Source: Bimastos eiseni (lineage: Eukaryota > Annelida > Clitellata > Crassiclitellata > Lumbricidae). From it: 64,000 nucleotides of DNA. Below the pieces are notes generated by a model. It saw only the letters and a program-made list of their open reading frames with translations. It did not search any database and was not told where the DNA came from. Positions 22,669-36,100 of the stretch are shown here, one piece after another. The translations under genes and the position numbers were made by a program. The stretch is from the NCBI GenBank assembly GCA_959347315.1, contig OY365806.1, positions 32,976,054 to 33,040,053 of the forward strand. Direction: 5' to 3'. How positions within the stretch are numbered: position 1 is the stretch's first letter; each line of letters starts with the position of its first letter.

Positions 22669-25600
22669 TCAGCTGTCTGGTGTCTCTTTTCGCAGCTGTA
22701 GAAGTCTGGGATAGTGAAGGGATTCATCATAAATCTCGACTCCTCTGCTGAGATTCTGTTTACAAGAGAATCATTGTGTAGAGCTCTGATTCGCAATTAT
22801 TACACTTTTTACCTATGGCAGATATGCGCCTCAGGTTAAAAAATGTCCAGCAATATAAAATTTTTAAGTCGACGATGTTATTCTTTTTCTACCCAAGAAA
22901 TACTATTATTGTTGAATCTCAATTTTCAATACCACTATAATTATTCTTTTCACTATTTTTGTGCTTGCTTTAATACACAATCAAGTGAAAAAGCATGAAT
23001 AGATAGTGCTAATAATGATTGTGTTCAAGGCTAGTAAATCAATCAATCAATAAAATAAATTGAAACAAATCACTAGCAAACATCAACTATAACCATCATT
23101 TCCTTACAGTTACCTTTAAATGGATATCCCATAAATGGTCATCATATTTTGTCGTATTCTGCAAAACTGTGAAATCCTTTGAAGAGCTGGCGAGACTTGC
23201 AAACTTATCGAACGTGTCCCCTCGGCTTGGAGCAAATATTAAGGCCTGACCCTTGAAAGAAAAGAAACCAAAAGAAAATCTTATATAATTGCATCACTTT
23301 TAAAGGTTCTTAGAAAGAGCCATATAAATACCTTGATACATACATTCACATTAATTTATGCATTTATCACAAGGACCATGGACTCTAGACAGTGACATGC
23401 AAAGGTCGGAAAGATTTTTAGGTTTTGACAAGCAATCGAAACGATGACAGGAAATTGGAAAGTTGGAATTTATTTTGAGGATGATTAGAAATATCAGAGA
23501 GGCCCAGCACAGTCTTAGTAACTCTTCCAAATTCACAATCACATCGTTATCTTACTACTGTCAAATCCTACCTATCGGATTGCAATGTCATCTTTTCAAA
23601 ATTTGACTTCCCATTTAAACTGCCCCCAAAATGAAATAAATAATTAAATTCAAAAATAGAAGTAACTAATTACAATACATCAGATCAGATTAAATAGTCA
23701 TGTCTTGACAATTTTGACAGGTTCTTAAAAGCTGCTACATAAAACATCAGATACATCATAAAATCTATCTACTCTAATGTTGTAATTTCTATGGTGCTGC
23801 TGTGAGAACACAGTTTGGCAGTTGAGAGTACTAACCCCTGGTTTTAGAAGATGATTCATTGTCTTCAACAGATCATGGCGAAACTCGTCAAAGAAGAGGC
23901 TGGAAATAGTCAAAGCAAATCAATAGCATTAAAAAGTATTGCTTTTTATTTAAAGCCAAAATGGTCATATGTTTAGATCAAAAGCTCTGAATTGCAGGAT
24001 TTTAAGTTTACATACCCAGGATATGATCAACTTTAACTTAAAATTTCTAAACCAGGCTAAATTTAAGGCATCCAGCTTTAGACAGGATAAATTGTATGCT
24101 AAAACGTCATCATTTCATCAGCTTTAAAAGCCCATAACAGGATAAGTCTTAAGATAGAATTGCCTTAAACCATTAAGGAACCCAATTATTGTATGGCATC
24201 TGTACAAGAGGCAGAAATAGCTAATGACAGATATTGCAAATTACAGTCTGAAATTATTTAATCAAACTTAATGCTAAACATGGCAACAATTAGTATTGGC
24301 AACTGAATGGTAAAAATATCCCAGTGCAATCTATAGTAGTGGCCAGTTTTGCTACTGACCAGTCGGCAGACAGAATCCAGTCGAACTGAGCCGCAAGATC
24401 ACCATTCTCTTCATTCCACCTCAATAACCTCAAGACAAAAACAAGAACAACAATGCAGAAATACAGACAAGCAGTGCATATCCTAAAGAAGATTTTATCT
24501 GCACATTGTGAGGTACAAGTTCCCAATCGTAATCTCCAAACTTCTAAAGCGCCACGTGATAGCCAAGCACAGGGCACCAGCTTATTCACAAGCTCTGTAG
24601 TTGAGTACTTCTGAACATTTGTTTCTAAATTATGCTGCAGTTCACTAAGAAAGAAACAATTCAATAAGCCAGCAGTCCTGAGATTAATACAAGCCAATTT
24701 TGAAAAGGCACAATAAAACTTATTGAAAGAATAACTAAATGCACTCGACCATTTTGGTCTTCGAAAGTGTCTAATCTAATCTAGTTACTGCCATAGCACA
24801 CTTGTTAATAAAATTAACAAAGCTACATAAACCGGTGGCAACAATTGTTACTAACAATCAATGTCCTCTTAGAAAAAAAATACCAAAAAGCAAGTGCAAC
24901 AAATATGTGAACAAACATGTAACATGCAATAAAATTACTAGAGTTGTACCAAATATTTGAGTTCAATTTGCATCAGAACTGAATGCTGCTTCAAATGGAT
25001 TATTCACATTTGGTCATTTTGTTTCTTGAATCTGAATACTAAATACACAATACAAATCTTGTGACATCTGTTACTGATCTAATCCATTCTCTTAACTAAT
25101 CTGATTTAATGTGTTTGTGTAAAGCAACAGGTTTAACTTCACTAATAGGTTTTAATCCTGTTTTCGATCATTTACTTCCTTATTCATATGATATTTGCAA
25201 CATGATGCACACTATTTTCTATAGCTATCTTCTTATGTTTTCGATAAATGAGCAGTCATAAATGAAAGATCACAAATTTTCTGTCTAAAGACAACTGAGG
25301 ACAAACAAACTCGTGGATACATATAACACAAAGTTTTTTCCTTTTAATTATAGCCAAAATATATAAATGTTTCAGCATGTTCTACTTGACATTATGTAAT
25401 ATTCATATCCATGAAACTCCACATACAATAGTGCGTTCAATTATTCATATTTGGCAGAGTTGTAAAAATGCTAGTCTAAAGATATCTAAAACTACAACAA
25501 CTGAATTTGTACAATAGATACCTGGCTTTCGTCACATTCGCTTTGAACTGCCTCCTATTACGGTTGATTATTTCACAGACATCTGCAAAACAGAAAAAGT

Positions 25601-28600
25601 ATTTTTCAAAGATATCTGTAAAATATAAATATCAGTGAAATACTGTCGCATCTGCACAAAAAGTTAAAAAATCTGTAAAATATTTTCCAATAGATTGAGA
25701 TTTCACAGGTCTCGGTTTTCCTTGAAGCAACCCACAATTGATGGATGACTTGTGCATTAAGATAATGGTGCTACAGAAGTAATTTTAGTGATTATCATTT
25801 TGTATTTATTCTGGGCTGCACTCACTTGAAACAGATTGTTCGTTCCCATCTGTTAGTAGGACACGATTAGCTTCAGAACAAATGGCTACCTGTCAACAAC
25901 AAACCTAGAATATCTGCAACAGATAGTAAGGTAAGCATAACAAAACACATAAGGCAGAAGAGAGCACAGTGAGTAGAAGAGAGCATAGTGAGCAGAAGAG
26001 AGCACAGTGAGCAGAAGAGAGCACAGTGAGCAGAAGAGAGCATAGTGAGCAGAAGAGAGCATAGTGAGCAGAAAAGTTTACAGTGAGCAGAAGAGAGCAT
26101 AGTGAGCAGAAAAGTTTACAGTGAGCAGAAGAGAGCATAGTGAGCAGAAGAGTGTACAGTGAGCAGAAGAGAGCACAGTGAGCAGAAGAGAGCAGAGTAA
26201 GCAGAAGAGTGTACAGTGAGCAGAAGAGAGCACAGTGAGTAGATAAGAGCACAGTGAGCAGAAGAGTGTACAGTGAGCAGAAGATAGCACAGTCAGCAGA
26301 AGAGAGCATAGTGAGCAGAAGAGAGCACAGTGAGCAGAAGAGTGTACAGTGAGCAGAAGAGAGCACAGTGAGTAGAAGAAAGCATAGTGAGCAGAAGAGA
26401 GCATAGTGAGCAGAAGACAGCACAGTGAGCAGAAGAGTGTACAGTGAGCAGAAGAGAGCAGAGTGAGCAGAAGAGTGTACAGTGAGCAGAAGAGAGCACA
26501 GTGAGTAGAAGAAAGCATAGTGAGCAGAAGAAAGCATAGTGAGCAGAAGAGAGCACAGTGAGTAGAAGAGTGTACAGTGAGCAGAAGAGAGCACAGTGAG
26601 CAGAAGAGAGCATAGTGAGCAGAAGAGAGTACAGTGAGTAGAAGAGAGCATAGTGAGCAGAAGAGTGTACAGTGAGCAGAAGAGAGCACAGTGAGCAGAA
26701 GAGAGCCCAGTGATCAACTTCACAAAGCAGACATCCAACTGGCCCATCTGTCAGGTTCCTCGGCCCCTCCGTGGCCCTCTGTTGCCAAAATCCAGGGCTG
26801 ACTCACGATGTCCAATTATTTGTCCATTGTCAAATTTTTTAGCGAGCACACACACGCACATGCTCACGCACACAACACACACACACACCTACACACACAT
26901 GCACACCCACATATATAATACATATATATATAAATATATACATATATTTCAACTTTACATGATTCAAGAAAACTCGTAAGCATACTTTTAATAAAGTAAA
27001 GATTCAAAACAATGGTAGGTTATAAAATGCCGATAATTACCATACCATAGCTTATCAGCAAAGCCAAGTGGGCCAAATTGAAAACAGACTTACACTGAGT
27101 CCAGCCAGACAGGTCATGCCACCACCAAGTTCACAAACAGATGTTCCACTGAAATAGAGCAAAATATTTTACAAATCAGTAATTCAAACACACGAAAGAA
27201 AATCATAGAAATAATTAGTGTTCACAACAATCAAAGTTATCAGTTAACAATAAAGTAATTACAAATGCATTTATTTTAATTTGAATATAAAAGTATACAA
27301 TATGAAATTGCAAAAACAAACCACACAAAAATTTAAAAAAATAAATTGAATCAATTGGTCAAAGTAAAATGCTATGAATACTGTATTATTCAGGATACAA
27401 TGTGCACATGTGTATAATAAATGCCCAGTGCTCACCCAAAGTTGCAAAATTATCCTATTGCAAATATGTTAGTATCTACATGCATGTATAAAGCAAAGAT
27501 TGAGTTCCGTATGCCCATGAAAAGCAGGCATGAACTCATAAGAGTCAAAATCGTTATTTTAATGCAAGATTTCTCACTGATCTGCACAGCAAAAGTTCTG
27601 TCTGAAGTGATACAACATTTAATCGTTTGGAGATAAAAACAGAGCTCTCTTAATTAATTAAAAGTGTAAAATAGTTTAAACACTTATGTTAGAAAACCAA
27701 CATAATAAATGTGAGCTAACAAAATTAAATCAATAAAGTTTATGGTAAATTCAGTGTTGTAAACGTCTTCGGTTGCCTTCGATTCGGCGACATTCACGCA
27801 TAGTTGCCATTTGTCAAAAAGTCTAAGAACTTATTTCATATGCATAATGCGCATCCAGACTTCAAGCAAATTTTTTTTGAAAACAATTGAGCATTATACC
27901 CAAGAAAATATTGTAGCAAAACAGATTTTTATTAGTCACAATACAAAATGAAACAATACACAACGCTAAATTAAAATGTAGAAATGATAATCCAGCTTCA
28001 TTTCAAAATTTGAACTCACTTGAAAAGGTATCGATGTTGCAGAGTGTAATATGTTAAGATCTCTTCTGAAGGCCAAACACCTAACAGAAATAATTAATAA
28101 ATACTAATATAAAGTAACAAAAATAACAAAAAGTAACTGCATCTCAGATTGAAATGATCCAGCAAGTCTGAAAATAATCTCTAGAGAATAAACATTCTGC
28201 AATGGCTAGAACTCATCTAGACCAAGAAATGCTAAGTGCCACAAAAGATATAATATGTGCTATGTTTACTTAGCAAGCTTCTCTTTCTTTCTATAAGTTA
28301 TCTCTCCTTGCAACATCTTTTGCTAAAAAAAACAATGCCAGTGGAGGCTCTTCAAAGCGTTTAATAATTATATTTAAATAACAATTAATTAATTAATTAT
28401 AAATACAAAAAATTAAACTACCTTATGAGTTATGAAGCCATGTTTTCCTTTAAATCATGCTGAGCAATTTTAAAATCAGTCAAGTCAGGCTTATTTTGCA
28501 TTAGATAGAGGAGCTATTTGCAATTTACAGTTTCTAGAAGAAAAATATTTTTCCAGATGCATACACAAATACTGTGTCATAATATTCTCAACAATTTGTA

Positions 28601-31197
28601 GACATAGTAGTGTAGCTATATATGTTCTGAGCCTTGTAGCTAGAGGGTCGCAGGTTCGAATCTACCTCAAGCCACCGTGTAGTGACCTGGAGAAGCTGCT
28701 CACCCCCAATTCTCTGTGAGGAAGGCAACGAGAAATCACCTCACTACTCATCTCATTCCCGGGTGACATAAAAAATCCTCTGGACCTGTTTTGGTCATCG
28801 TCGTCGTTATCATCATCATCATCATAAAAACAATTTAGCTTGGCAAGTCAACTCACAAACATTCCCAGTTTGATTGAATCCAATCAGGTCTGGAATGTTG
28901 ATTGTATCATCTAAATGTCTAAGAACACACAACACAAACAATTTCATCCACATAGCTTTTACCAAATGTAATTTGTAAAGACAATGAGAAACTGCCAAAA
29001 CAGGTTCAGATCAACTTAAACTAATTCTGCTAGATTAGGCATATATAGAATTTTAAGTTAGTACAGGCAAATAATCTGGAACCTGTTATGAACTTGACCA
29101 TACAATTAAGAAAATCACCAATCCATCAAGTTGTATCCATTAGAACCCAAAATCGAACACTGCCAATTACATGGTTTGTGACTTTGGATAGCAATTTTCT
29201 TAGAACTAGTCATCATTGTGCATTACGATAACAGTGCTTTGAAGCAACTAGAGTAACATTAAATCATTGCAAGGTCTTTTCTGGATGTCCATTCATTCAT
29301 ATTTCTGCCGACCAATCTCTCTCAACCTGATTCCACAGTCCCTCTCCCTCCATCTCTCAATGACCTTCTGGCAACTGGACAAGGTTCTACTATTGGTATC
29401 TCTGGACACCCAAGACATTAACAGCGATCATTAATAAACTGGTGACCTACACTTTGCCTATATAAATTCTGAGTTACCTGTAACTATCACAAAGTCAATT
29501 TAATAAGTGTATACAATTATACATATATATTAAAAATTATATTTATATATACATGAGAATAACCTGATTAATGTGGAATATTCAGGAAATAATTCACAGG
29601 TGTATCTGTACCAGCTGCATTGGCATCTACTGTTTAGAACCTCAGCACAGGCAAGATGGTTTCCTACAAGGAATATAAGCATTAATAATAAAAAAATGAA
29701 TTAAAGGCCACTATTATCATTTTTAACCCTCAAAGATCCCTCAAGATTTAAAATAATTATCTGTCGAAATAAAAAATCTCTAGGATGGTTAGAACTCAGC
29801 AAGATCCGGCAGAGCAAAGGAGCTTTGGAAAGCAACAGCATCAAAGTATTGGATCATGATGACAGACAGCTCTGGTATCTCTTGTTGCGGCTTGTTAAAC
29901 AGGAGTAAGAGCAACCAACAATGTGATGAAAAGCAGATAACCAATGTCATTATTATTGTTTTATTACTAAATTTAATTATTAGTAGTAATTTAATTTTTT
30001 TAGTATATTGTACTAATCATGCAAACAAGTTCAATATATAAACAAATCAGAGGTGCAAATCAATTGCAAGTGAAATACCTAATCAAGGTCCTTACAGAGT
30101 AACCATATAAAGTATGGCTTGAACTTGTACTCTTCATGTTACAAACTAGGAGTTCTAAACAATCTTATATCTCATGTAACTTACAGGTACAAACACAATA
30201 CAGTCAGCAAACATGTCCAGATAATCTATAACTCGGTGGCTGAAATAATGTATAAATGGGAAAAATAGTGAACCCTATCGAACAAACAAGTTAGGAAATT
30301 TTCAATAAGTGTCTATTGATCTACCTGAAATTACATCAACAGCTGCTAGTCGTTCTGTCTTTAGCAGATTAAAGGAGGAAAATCTTCTCACAGAAGCGCA
30401 TAAAAGACCATCGCTAACTTGGCAACGTCTGTTTGACAAAATCTTTCAAATATACAGCATCAAAAGATTACTCAGTCATGTGATGTCTAATGGAAACTTC
30501 AATGTAACAACTTAAACATATTCGTGCAGTATTATCAAAAATTTGCGGTTACTCATCGATGTGTAACTACTTGTTGCCAAGTTTTTAGTACTGAATGGAA
30601 CATAACTCAATGTCTATGTAGCAACATATTGTGCAAATACAACTAATTATTTCACTTGAATTTATTTACGATTCCAACAATCGAGAGGCTACACACAAGT
30701 GCTTACTTGCTTGCGGCATGATGAAATGTATTGTGCTTTAATATCTTTTGAAAGATGCCTGAAACTTGTGGCGTCATTTGTAATTGCACATCTAATCTAA
30801 TTTGAGAAGTTCGATGGTGCTATTATCATAATGATAAAGTCCTAAAAGAGTAATTCGTTTATTGATCGAGCAGCCAATCTAATGGTTTAGGTTTCGGCAG
30901 TGTTTCCAATTTTTAAGTATGCTATTTGAAGCCAAGCACATTGGGTAACTCCTCGTTATTGCAAAATAGAAAAATAGCTGTCCAAGAAAACGTTACTTAT
31001 CATAGACTTAATTAATAATCACTTAGATTAAATTGTGAGTACGATGTCGCCGTTAGTTGCCCTTAGCGACAATGCGTCGCCATCTATTGCACACGTCTGA
31101 TTTGTGAAGCTGGTCATTAGCAATTGTTTGAACGATCGCTGAAACACCTACTTACACCGGCCAAAAGTCTCCAGCGTCTTTTCGCCAATTCTGACAT
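22669..31197 (-). CDS. CAMKMT: Calmodulin-lysine N-methyltransferase, 12 exons
   Basis: Class I SAM-dependent methyltransferase of the family that trimethylates calmodulin (Lys115 in vertebrates). Exons in transcript order: 31197-31158, 30417-30325, 29663-29564, 28918-28857, 28080-28020, 27148-27094, 25889-25826, 25582-25522, 24428-24360, 23899-23836, 23251-23114, 22755-22669. All phases agree and give about 297 residues (human about 323). Diagnostic pieces: RRFSSFNLL, FPEYSTLIRHLDD, VCVWPSEEILTYY (exon 5), motif I VCELGGGMTCLAGL (exon 6, SAM binding), VLLTDGNEQ (motif II acidic loop), SADCLFFDEFRHDLL, ALIFAPSRGD and the C-terminus EIYDESLHYPRLLQL. The exon 1/exon 2 junction is the weak point: GCCG|GTGTAAG is needed for phase, although GTAAGT two bases on is a better donor, so a tiny missed exon is possible. 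Expected cytosolic or nuclear. Confidence 0.94.
25951..26712. repeat. 19-bp minisatellite, about 40 copies, in CAMKMT intron 6
   Basis: Tandem units GAGCAGAAGAGAGCACAGT on the + strand (on the transcribed CAMKMT sense strand, ACTGTGCTCTCTTCTGCTC). Variants alternate at fixed positions (CACAGT, CATAGT, GTGTACAGT, GTTTACAGT), suggesting a higher-order pattern. Because 19 is not a multiple of 3 and the unit has no stop on the minus strand, all three minus frames are open for long distances (up to 280 codons), encoding a 19-residue repeat of the SSAHCALFCSLCSLLLT type. This is treated as noncoding repeat: it lies inside an intron of a recognised gene and has no other coding evidence. Confidence 0.95.
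26850..26950. repeat. (CA)n / (TA)n microsatellite
   Basis: CACACA-rich tract merging into TATATA-rich tract, in CAMKMT intron 6 beside the minisatellite. Confidence 0.85.
28605..28828 (+). mobile_element. tRNA-derived SINE in CAMKMT intron 4
   Basis: The tRNA-like head contains a CCTTGTAGCTAGAGGGTCGC anticodon/variable region and a consensus Pol III B box GGTTCGAATC (28653-28662), resembling a threonine-type tRNA. It is followed by an unrelated body (GTAGTGACCTGGAGAAGCTG onwards) and ends in a (CAT)n tail at 28810-28826. The A box is degenerate. It is antisense to CAMKMT. Confidence 0.75.
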
Positions 31198-33144
31198 TTT
31201 AAAGAAAAAAATCCTATACTCAGTGCTTGTTACAATAATATTATATTATAATAATGCCGGCTATCAAGGACTTATTATACACAAGACTGGAAAGTCCCTA
31301 TGTAGTGTCACCACTGTCATGTCCCTAGTTTTGGGGCGATAATAGGTAGCCAGAAATATACATCTTGTAGACATAGTACGCTGATTACTTGACCTTTAGT
31401 TATGAAGAAAATTGACCAATAATTTTGTCATCAAAATAAAAGAAATTCATTTGGAGGTTTAAAATATCAATTTCCAATTATAACAACATTTAAATTGGGG
31501 CGACATCTATGTTTAAGACTGAAACGTGTATATGGATATTTGATGATACAACATAGGGCAATTCTTAGACACAGGGTCGTACACGTAAATTACTTGTAAC
31601 TTCTGTACAATGAAAACTTTTAAAGAAAACGTGTTGCATATGTCTCTCAGTCTCAGCGTGACTTTTGAAGTGACATTGATTTCGATTATCCTGTCTAGAG
31701 CTTTTGACTTTCTTAATTGCAATCTTCAAATTTCTAAAGTGCAACTTAAAAGCTAAGCGAGGGCACCATCCTATTCACGCAAAGTCATATGGGTTGTCTT
31801 TAAGGAATGCTGGGACCATGTAAGTCGAATTATATTCCATAGGCACCCAACATAATGTCGCACACAAACATCTCCATGATGTTTCAGGCAACATTTCAAC
31901 TCCACATACATCAGGTGATTTTGGTGTCTATTCCAGGGCTTTCACTAACAAGAACACCACAGAACACATGCCTGACTCTCTGCAACAATCATTTTTTATT
32001 TATAATGTCAAGTCACAGATCATTTGGATTGTAACAGTTCAAATGACCTTGACATGTAAAGTTGATGTTCAATAGTCAGTCAACCTAACCTGTTTTTCTA
32101 ATCTCATTTTTGTGAAACACTGACAGAAATCCCTCCTTGGAGAATATTTTGACAAATTTATTTCAAAGTTACGTAGATAACTAGTGGCGGCGCTGCATGG
32201 ACGCAAAATACGCAATTGCGTAGCAAAATAAAGATAAAAAATCACCAAAAAATATTTAAAATTTTTTTTATGCGCATTGCCGCTTTTGCGTACCAAATTT
32301 TCAAGGCCAGCGCCACCACTATAGATAACCAGGTTAAAACAATTTATAGCTATCAATACAAGCGAGGTGTAATACATGGCTTTTGTCTTGCAGTTACATA
32401 CCAGCACATCATGCATATGAACTGATTCTGACCTTTTCTGCTGCCTTCCATACCCGAGAATCACAATGTGAATGATTGCGTATCTGATAATCACAATAAG
32501 CTGATAAATGTGGCTCAGCCTTTGCTTGTTTTGGAGAATGACAGCAATTTAAACAGATTTTATTCAAGGTACATTGAAATGTATACCGAGCAGCAGAATA
32601 TAAAAAGCAGCACATGTAAGTAATGGAAATCATTTATTCGAAAACAGTCTCCCTGCCAACATATTAATGTTGCAAATAAGTCTTCCAAACTGCAAATAGC
32701 ATCCAAAGTTAAAACATATATGGAGAAATATCACTGTTGAATCTGTAATAACCCAGCTTGAACCAGTTTGCATAGATGACTATGAAATTCACGATCTGTT
32801 GTCTGCAATAACCTACAACATAAACAAAAGTTTCTGAATAGTCACATGTCTGACACTTAATTTTTTTATTGGCTGATGATAAGCTCACAATCAAAATTCA
32901 CTACATGAATGTTCAGAAGCACAATCATCAATTTTTACTAAACGTACAGTCCCAAAGTATATTGTCAGAACAGGCGATGGAAAACTTGAAGCACGTGCAA
33001 TCAAAGACGATAGAAGATTGACTGAGGATATAGCAATCCGCTTGCAGGAGACACTGCCAAAAGAACATTGTTAAGAATAGCTGACTTTGAGGGAGTATTA
33101 ATTATAGAATGTTTTAAAAGATAGTGAAGGCGTTATGCTATAGA
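31198..33144. other. Intergenic DNA between CAMKMT start and the STI1-like gene end
   Basis: Tandem head-to-tail arrangement on the minus strand, so this stretch should hold the CAMKMT promoter and the 3' end of the upstream gene. Apart from the MITE at 32182 no feature was recognised. The open frames here (for example 32069-32494 minus) have no domain or splice support. Confidence 0.45.
32182..32321. mobile_element. 140-bp hAT-like MITE with perfect target duplication
   Basis: Terminal inverted repeats TAGTGGCGGCGCTG (left, 32182) and TAGTGGTGGCGCTGG (right, other strand from 32321) enclose an AT-rich core with a small internal palindrome (GCAATTGC). The 8-mer TAGATAAC occurs exactly at 32174-32181 and 32322-32329. 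The size, TIR and perfect 8-bp duplication make this a clear, fairly young nonautonomous element. Confidence 0.93.
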
Positions 33145-36100
33145 CTACTTTGCAAATAGCCTGTTCCCAAAACTAAATTGTAGAAAGAACAGGAGCATCA
33201 TTTGTGAATCATTATGAACTAGAGATGCTAAACACATCAAACCACTTGATAGACTGCTACCTCCAATAAATGATTTATATGATTGATGAGCAGCATTAAA
33301 CAACATTGCATTATCCACCAGCTTAAAAACATTACAGTACATTTGATCCCTTGGGACAAAAAATGTCTTGAGATTGGAAACTATACCGGGAAGTGCACCT
33401 ATTCATCAAGTTATATGCATCAGTATTGATATATTAAATACCAATGTTTAAAATTACGAATAGTATCCCTACCTTTCCGCCTTTTGAGGGTGATTTTTAA
33501 TGGCATCCATCAGCTCACAAATCCTTGGATCTAGCAAGATGGATTTAATTTCTGGATTGCCTAAGATCTCTTTAACTCTGGCATCTTCGCCACCTGGAAG
33601 TTCCTTGAACCTTCTTGTCGATACTTCCGTAATGTCTGTGCCAATATCGGAGTGGCATTTGACATCACTGACTTTGGCTGAGTTGGTGCTTGTAGGCTGT
33701 TGGTCTCCAAGCGTCGTGAAATGGTCACCTAAGTTAAAGCAATGTTCAACTCAACAGTTGACACATAATACACGATCTAATAACCAATTTCTTTAATTAC
33801 ATTAACTTAGGCAAATTAAGCCACTTCGATGTTGACTTCTTAATTAATATTGATTTTTGGAATAAATGGTTAATGAGTTTGTATACTGTTCTCTGAAAGT
33901 CGAGTTTCCCCATTAACTATTTTCGCTTTACTTGAAGAAAAAGCTTTTCCAGCATCTAATTTTAGTCAGCCGAACACATAATTAAGGATGTTCAATGACA
34001 GGGAAAAGGAAAGAATCAACAAAACGAATGAAAATGCAGATCAGACGGTTTGTGTGAATTCTACAATATGGACGTCTGAATCTAACTTCTGAATCTAAAT
34101 TAGATAATGCTGTAATTTCACTACAGTCTGTTTCAAACAATCGCACTCACACAGCCAACAGCCAGTATTTCATAGGACCTAATTAGAGTCCCAGCGGTAT
34201 CAAGCATGTCAAACCAGCAGTGCAATTGGCCTTTCAATATCAACAGGGTAGCCTAATATTCATCTTAGAATGCAGCTAGAGTATGAGCATTGAAAAAATA
34301 TTGATGGGAGGAGGCAATACAAAAATAGTCAAATGTAGACAACTGGAAGTGGGGCCAAAGTATGTATTTCTGTCTATATCTATATCTATAATGGAATACT
34401 ATTAAATGCCAACGTCAGTTTTAAGCCTGAAAATCCTAATAATCTTTTTCAGACTGAGGAACTGACCCATGATGGAGCAAAAGTCCTTGAAGCAGCTCTG
34501 AATTTCCACGTTGTCCCTGTACTTCTCGAGAGCGGCCTCTGGATCTATCTGAAACTCATTAATCGCCCCCATGAAACTTGGGTCTAAAATTCGTTTACAG
34601 AGTGTCTCGTTTTTCTCAATATTCTTCAATAACACATCTAAACAAGAAGAAAAAAGTAATCATTAAACAATAACTATTGATATATATAATATTAAATATT
34701 ATTTATCTGTGAAAGACTCACTATATATAGACCAACCTAGCCTATAAATGGTCAGCACATTTGACATGATTATTGCATTTGCCATGTAATTAGTTATATT
34801 AACTTGCACCAGGAGCATCAATCCTCTCTGAATGATGAAGGCAAACCCCCAGTCACCAGTGCAAGAAAGGCAAGATATTCCCCCCTAAGATGTAAAAATG
34901 CCCCCTCACCTGAAATTGGAGGCATTTGCCTCCGGACCCCCTCCCCTATCTGGACGCTCCTGACATTATAAATCATTACATTATTAATATTAATAACAAC
35001 AACAACAATAATAGTAATAATAATAAAATACTAATAATATTTGTAATCCCTATGTTGCATTGCAGAGTATTACATAAATAAAATTGTATCATGCCAGTAT
35101 GTATAATATTGCAATCTGACTAATATTGAATCTAGTACACTATATAGTGTTATGAAAATGACCATTTTTAAAGTGCCTACCAAGGTACTCTTTAAGAGTT
35201 CATAAAAAATATTTCACTACGTCAGTAAACGGCAGTCAGACGATGTCACCCCTGGCACATATTTGCATGCATATTGAGTCTGAATGTATGAGTGGACTCT
35301 ATTGTGACACACCATTTAAACTACTGAACAGAATCAATAATTTAATAGAAATGTCAAATTTGTGTGTGTGTAATGTCTGTTACACACCACACATTCCATT
35401 AACACGATCCACAGCTGGCATGGAGGATAAAAACCACTCTGAAGGGTGGCAAAGGTGAATGGCACCTACTGCTTTCAACAAATCGCCGACGCTATTAAAT
35501 TTTTTGTCACCTAGAGAATGGCATGCAAGAAAACAACGTGACAGCCAGGTAGAAAGACGGACAGACAATAATTCTCTCCCTTTATGATATTAATATTAGG
35601 GCTGTACCAAATAGGAGATCATTCATAAAGGACATCTGCAAAAACCTACTTTTTTCACCTCTCCCCTAGGGAGGGGGTCAGTGCAGACATCCGCATCACA
35701 TGTGTATCAGCAATCATCGCAACTGCTGACGATTCTTTCACTGCATCGCTTTTTAATAGACATTTATTGACTAAGAATGAGGTTGAATAAAATCTTTGCA
35801 AAAAACTTAAATCTAATAAATGCTAACTTGCATATAAGCTTTGTATATCATTCTCTCAAATGCGAAGAACAACCTAAAGCTAAAAAACAAAGATTATGAC
35901 ATAACAACCATTAGGCGATAATTTAGCATGGTCACATGCGGACATCCGCACAGTCCATGACCCCCTCCCACTCTCCGCATTAGTCTGCATTACTCCGACA
36001 CCCCTTCTTCTTCTCATTGTGAACATCCTCTGTGGACGACCCATAAGTGATTGTCATTATTCAGTCGAATATAAATAATTGGACCAACTATTCGGCTGAA

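Noticed and set aside
25905..26747. 280-residue, 203-residue and 106-residue repetitive proteins on the minus strand
   Set aside because: All are readings of one 19-bp minisatellite in three frames, within an intron of CAMKMT.
32069..32494. 141-codon minus-strand frame between CAMKMT and the STI1-like gene
   Set aside because: It overlaps the 140-bp MITE, has no recognisable domain, and would need to cross the transposon.
32989..33075. Plus-strand frame RAIKDDRRLTEDIAIRLQ resembling a Tc1/mariner transposase helix
   Set aside because: Too short and unsupported by any neighbouring transposase motif or TIR.
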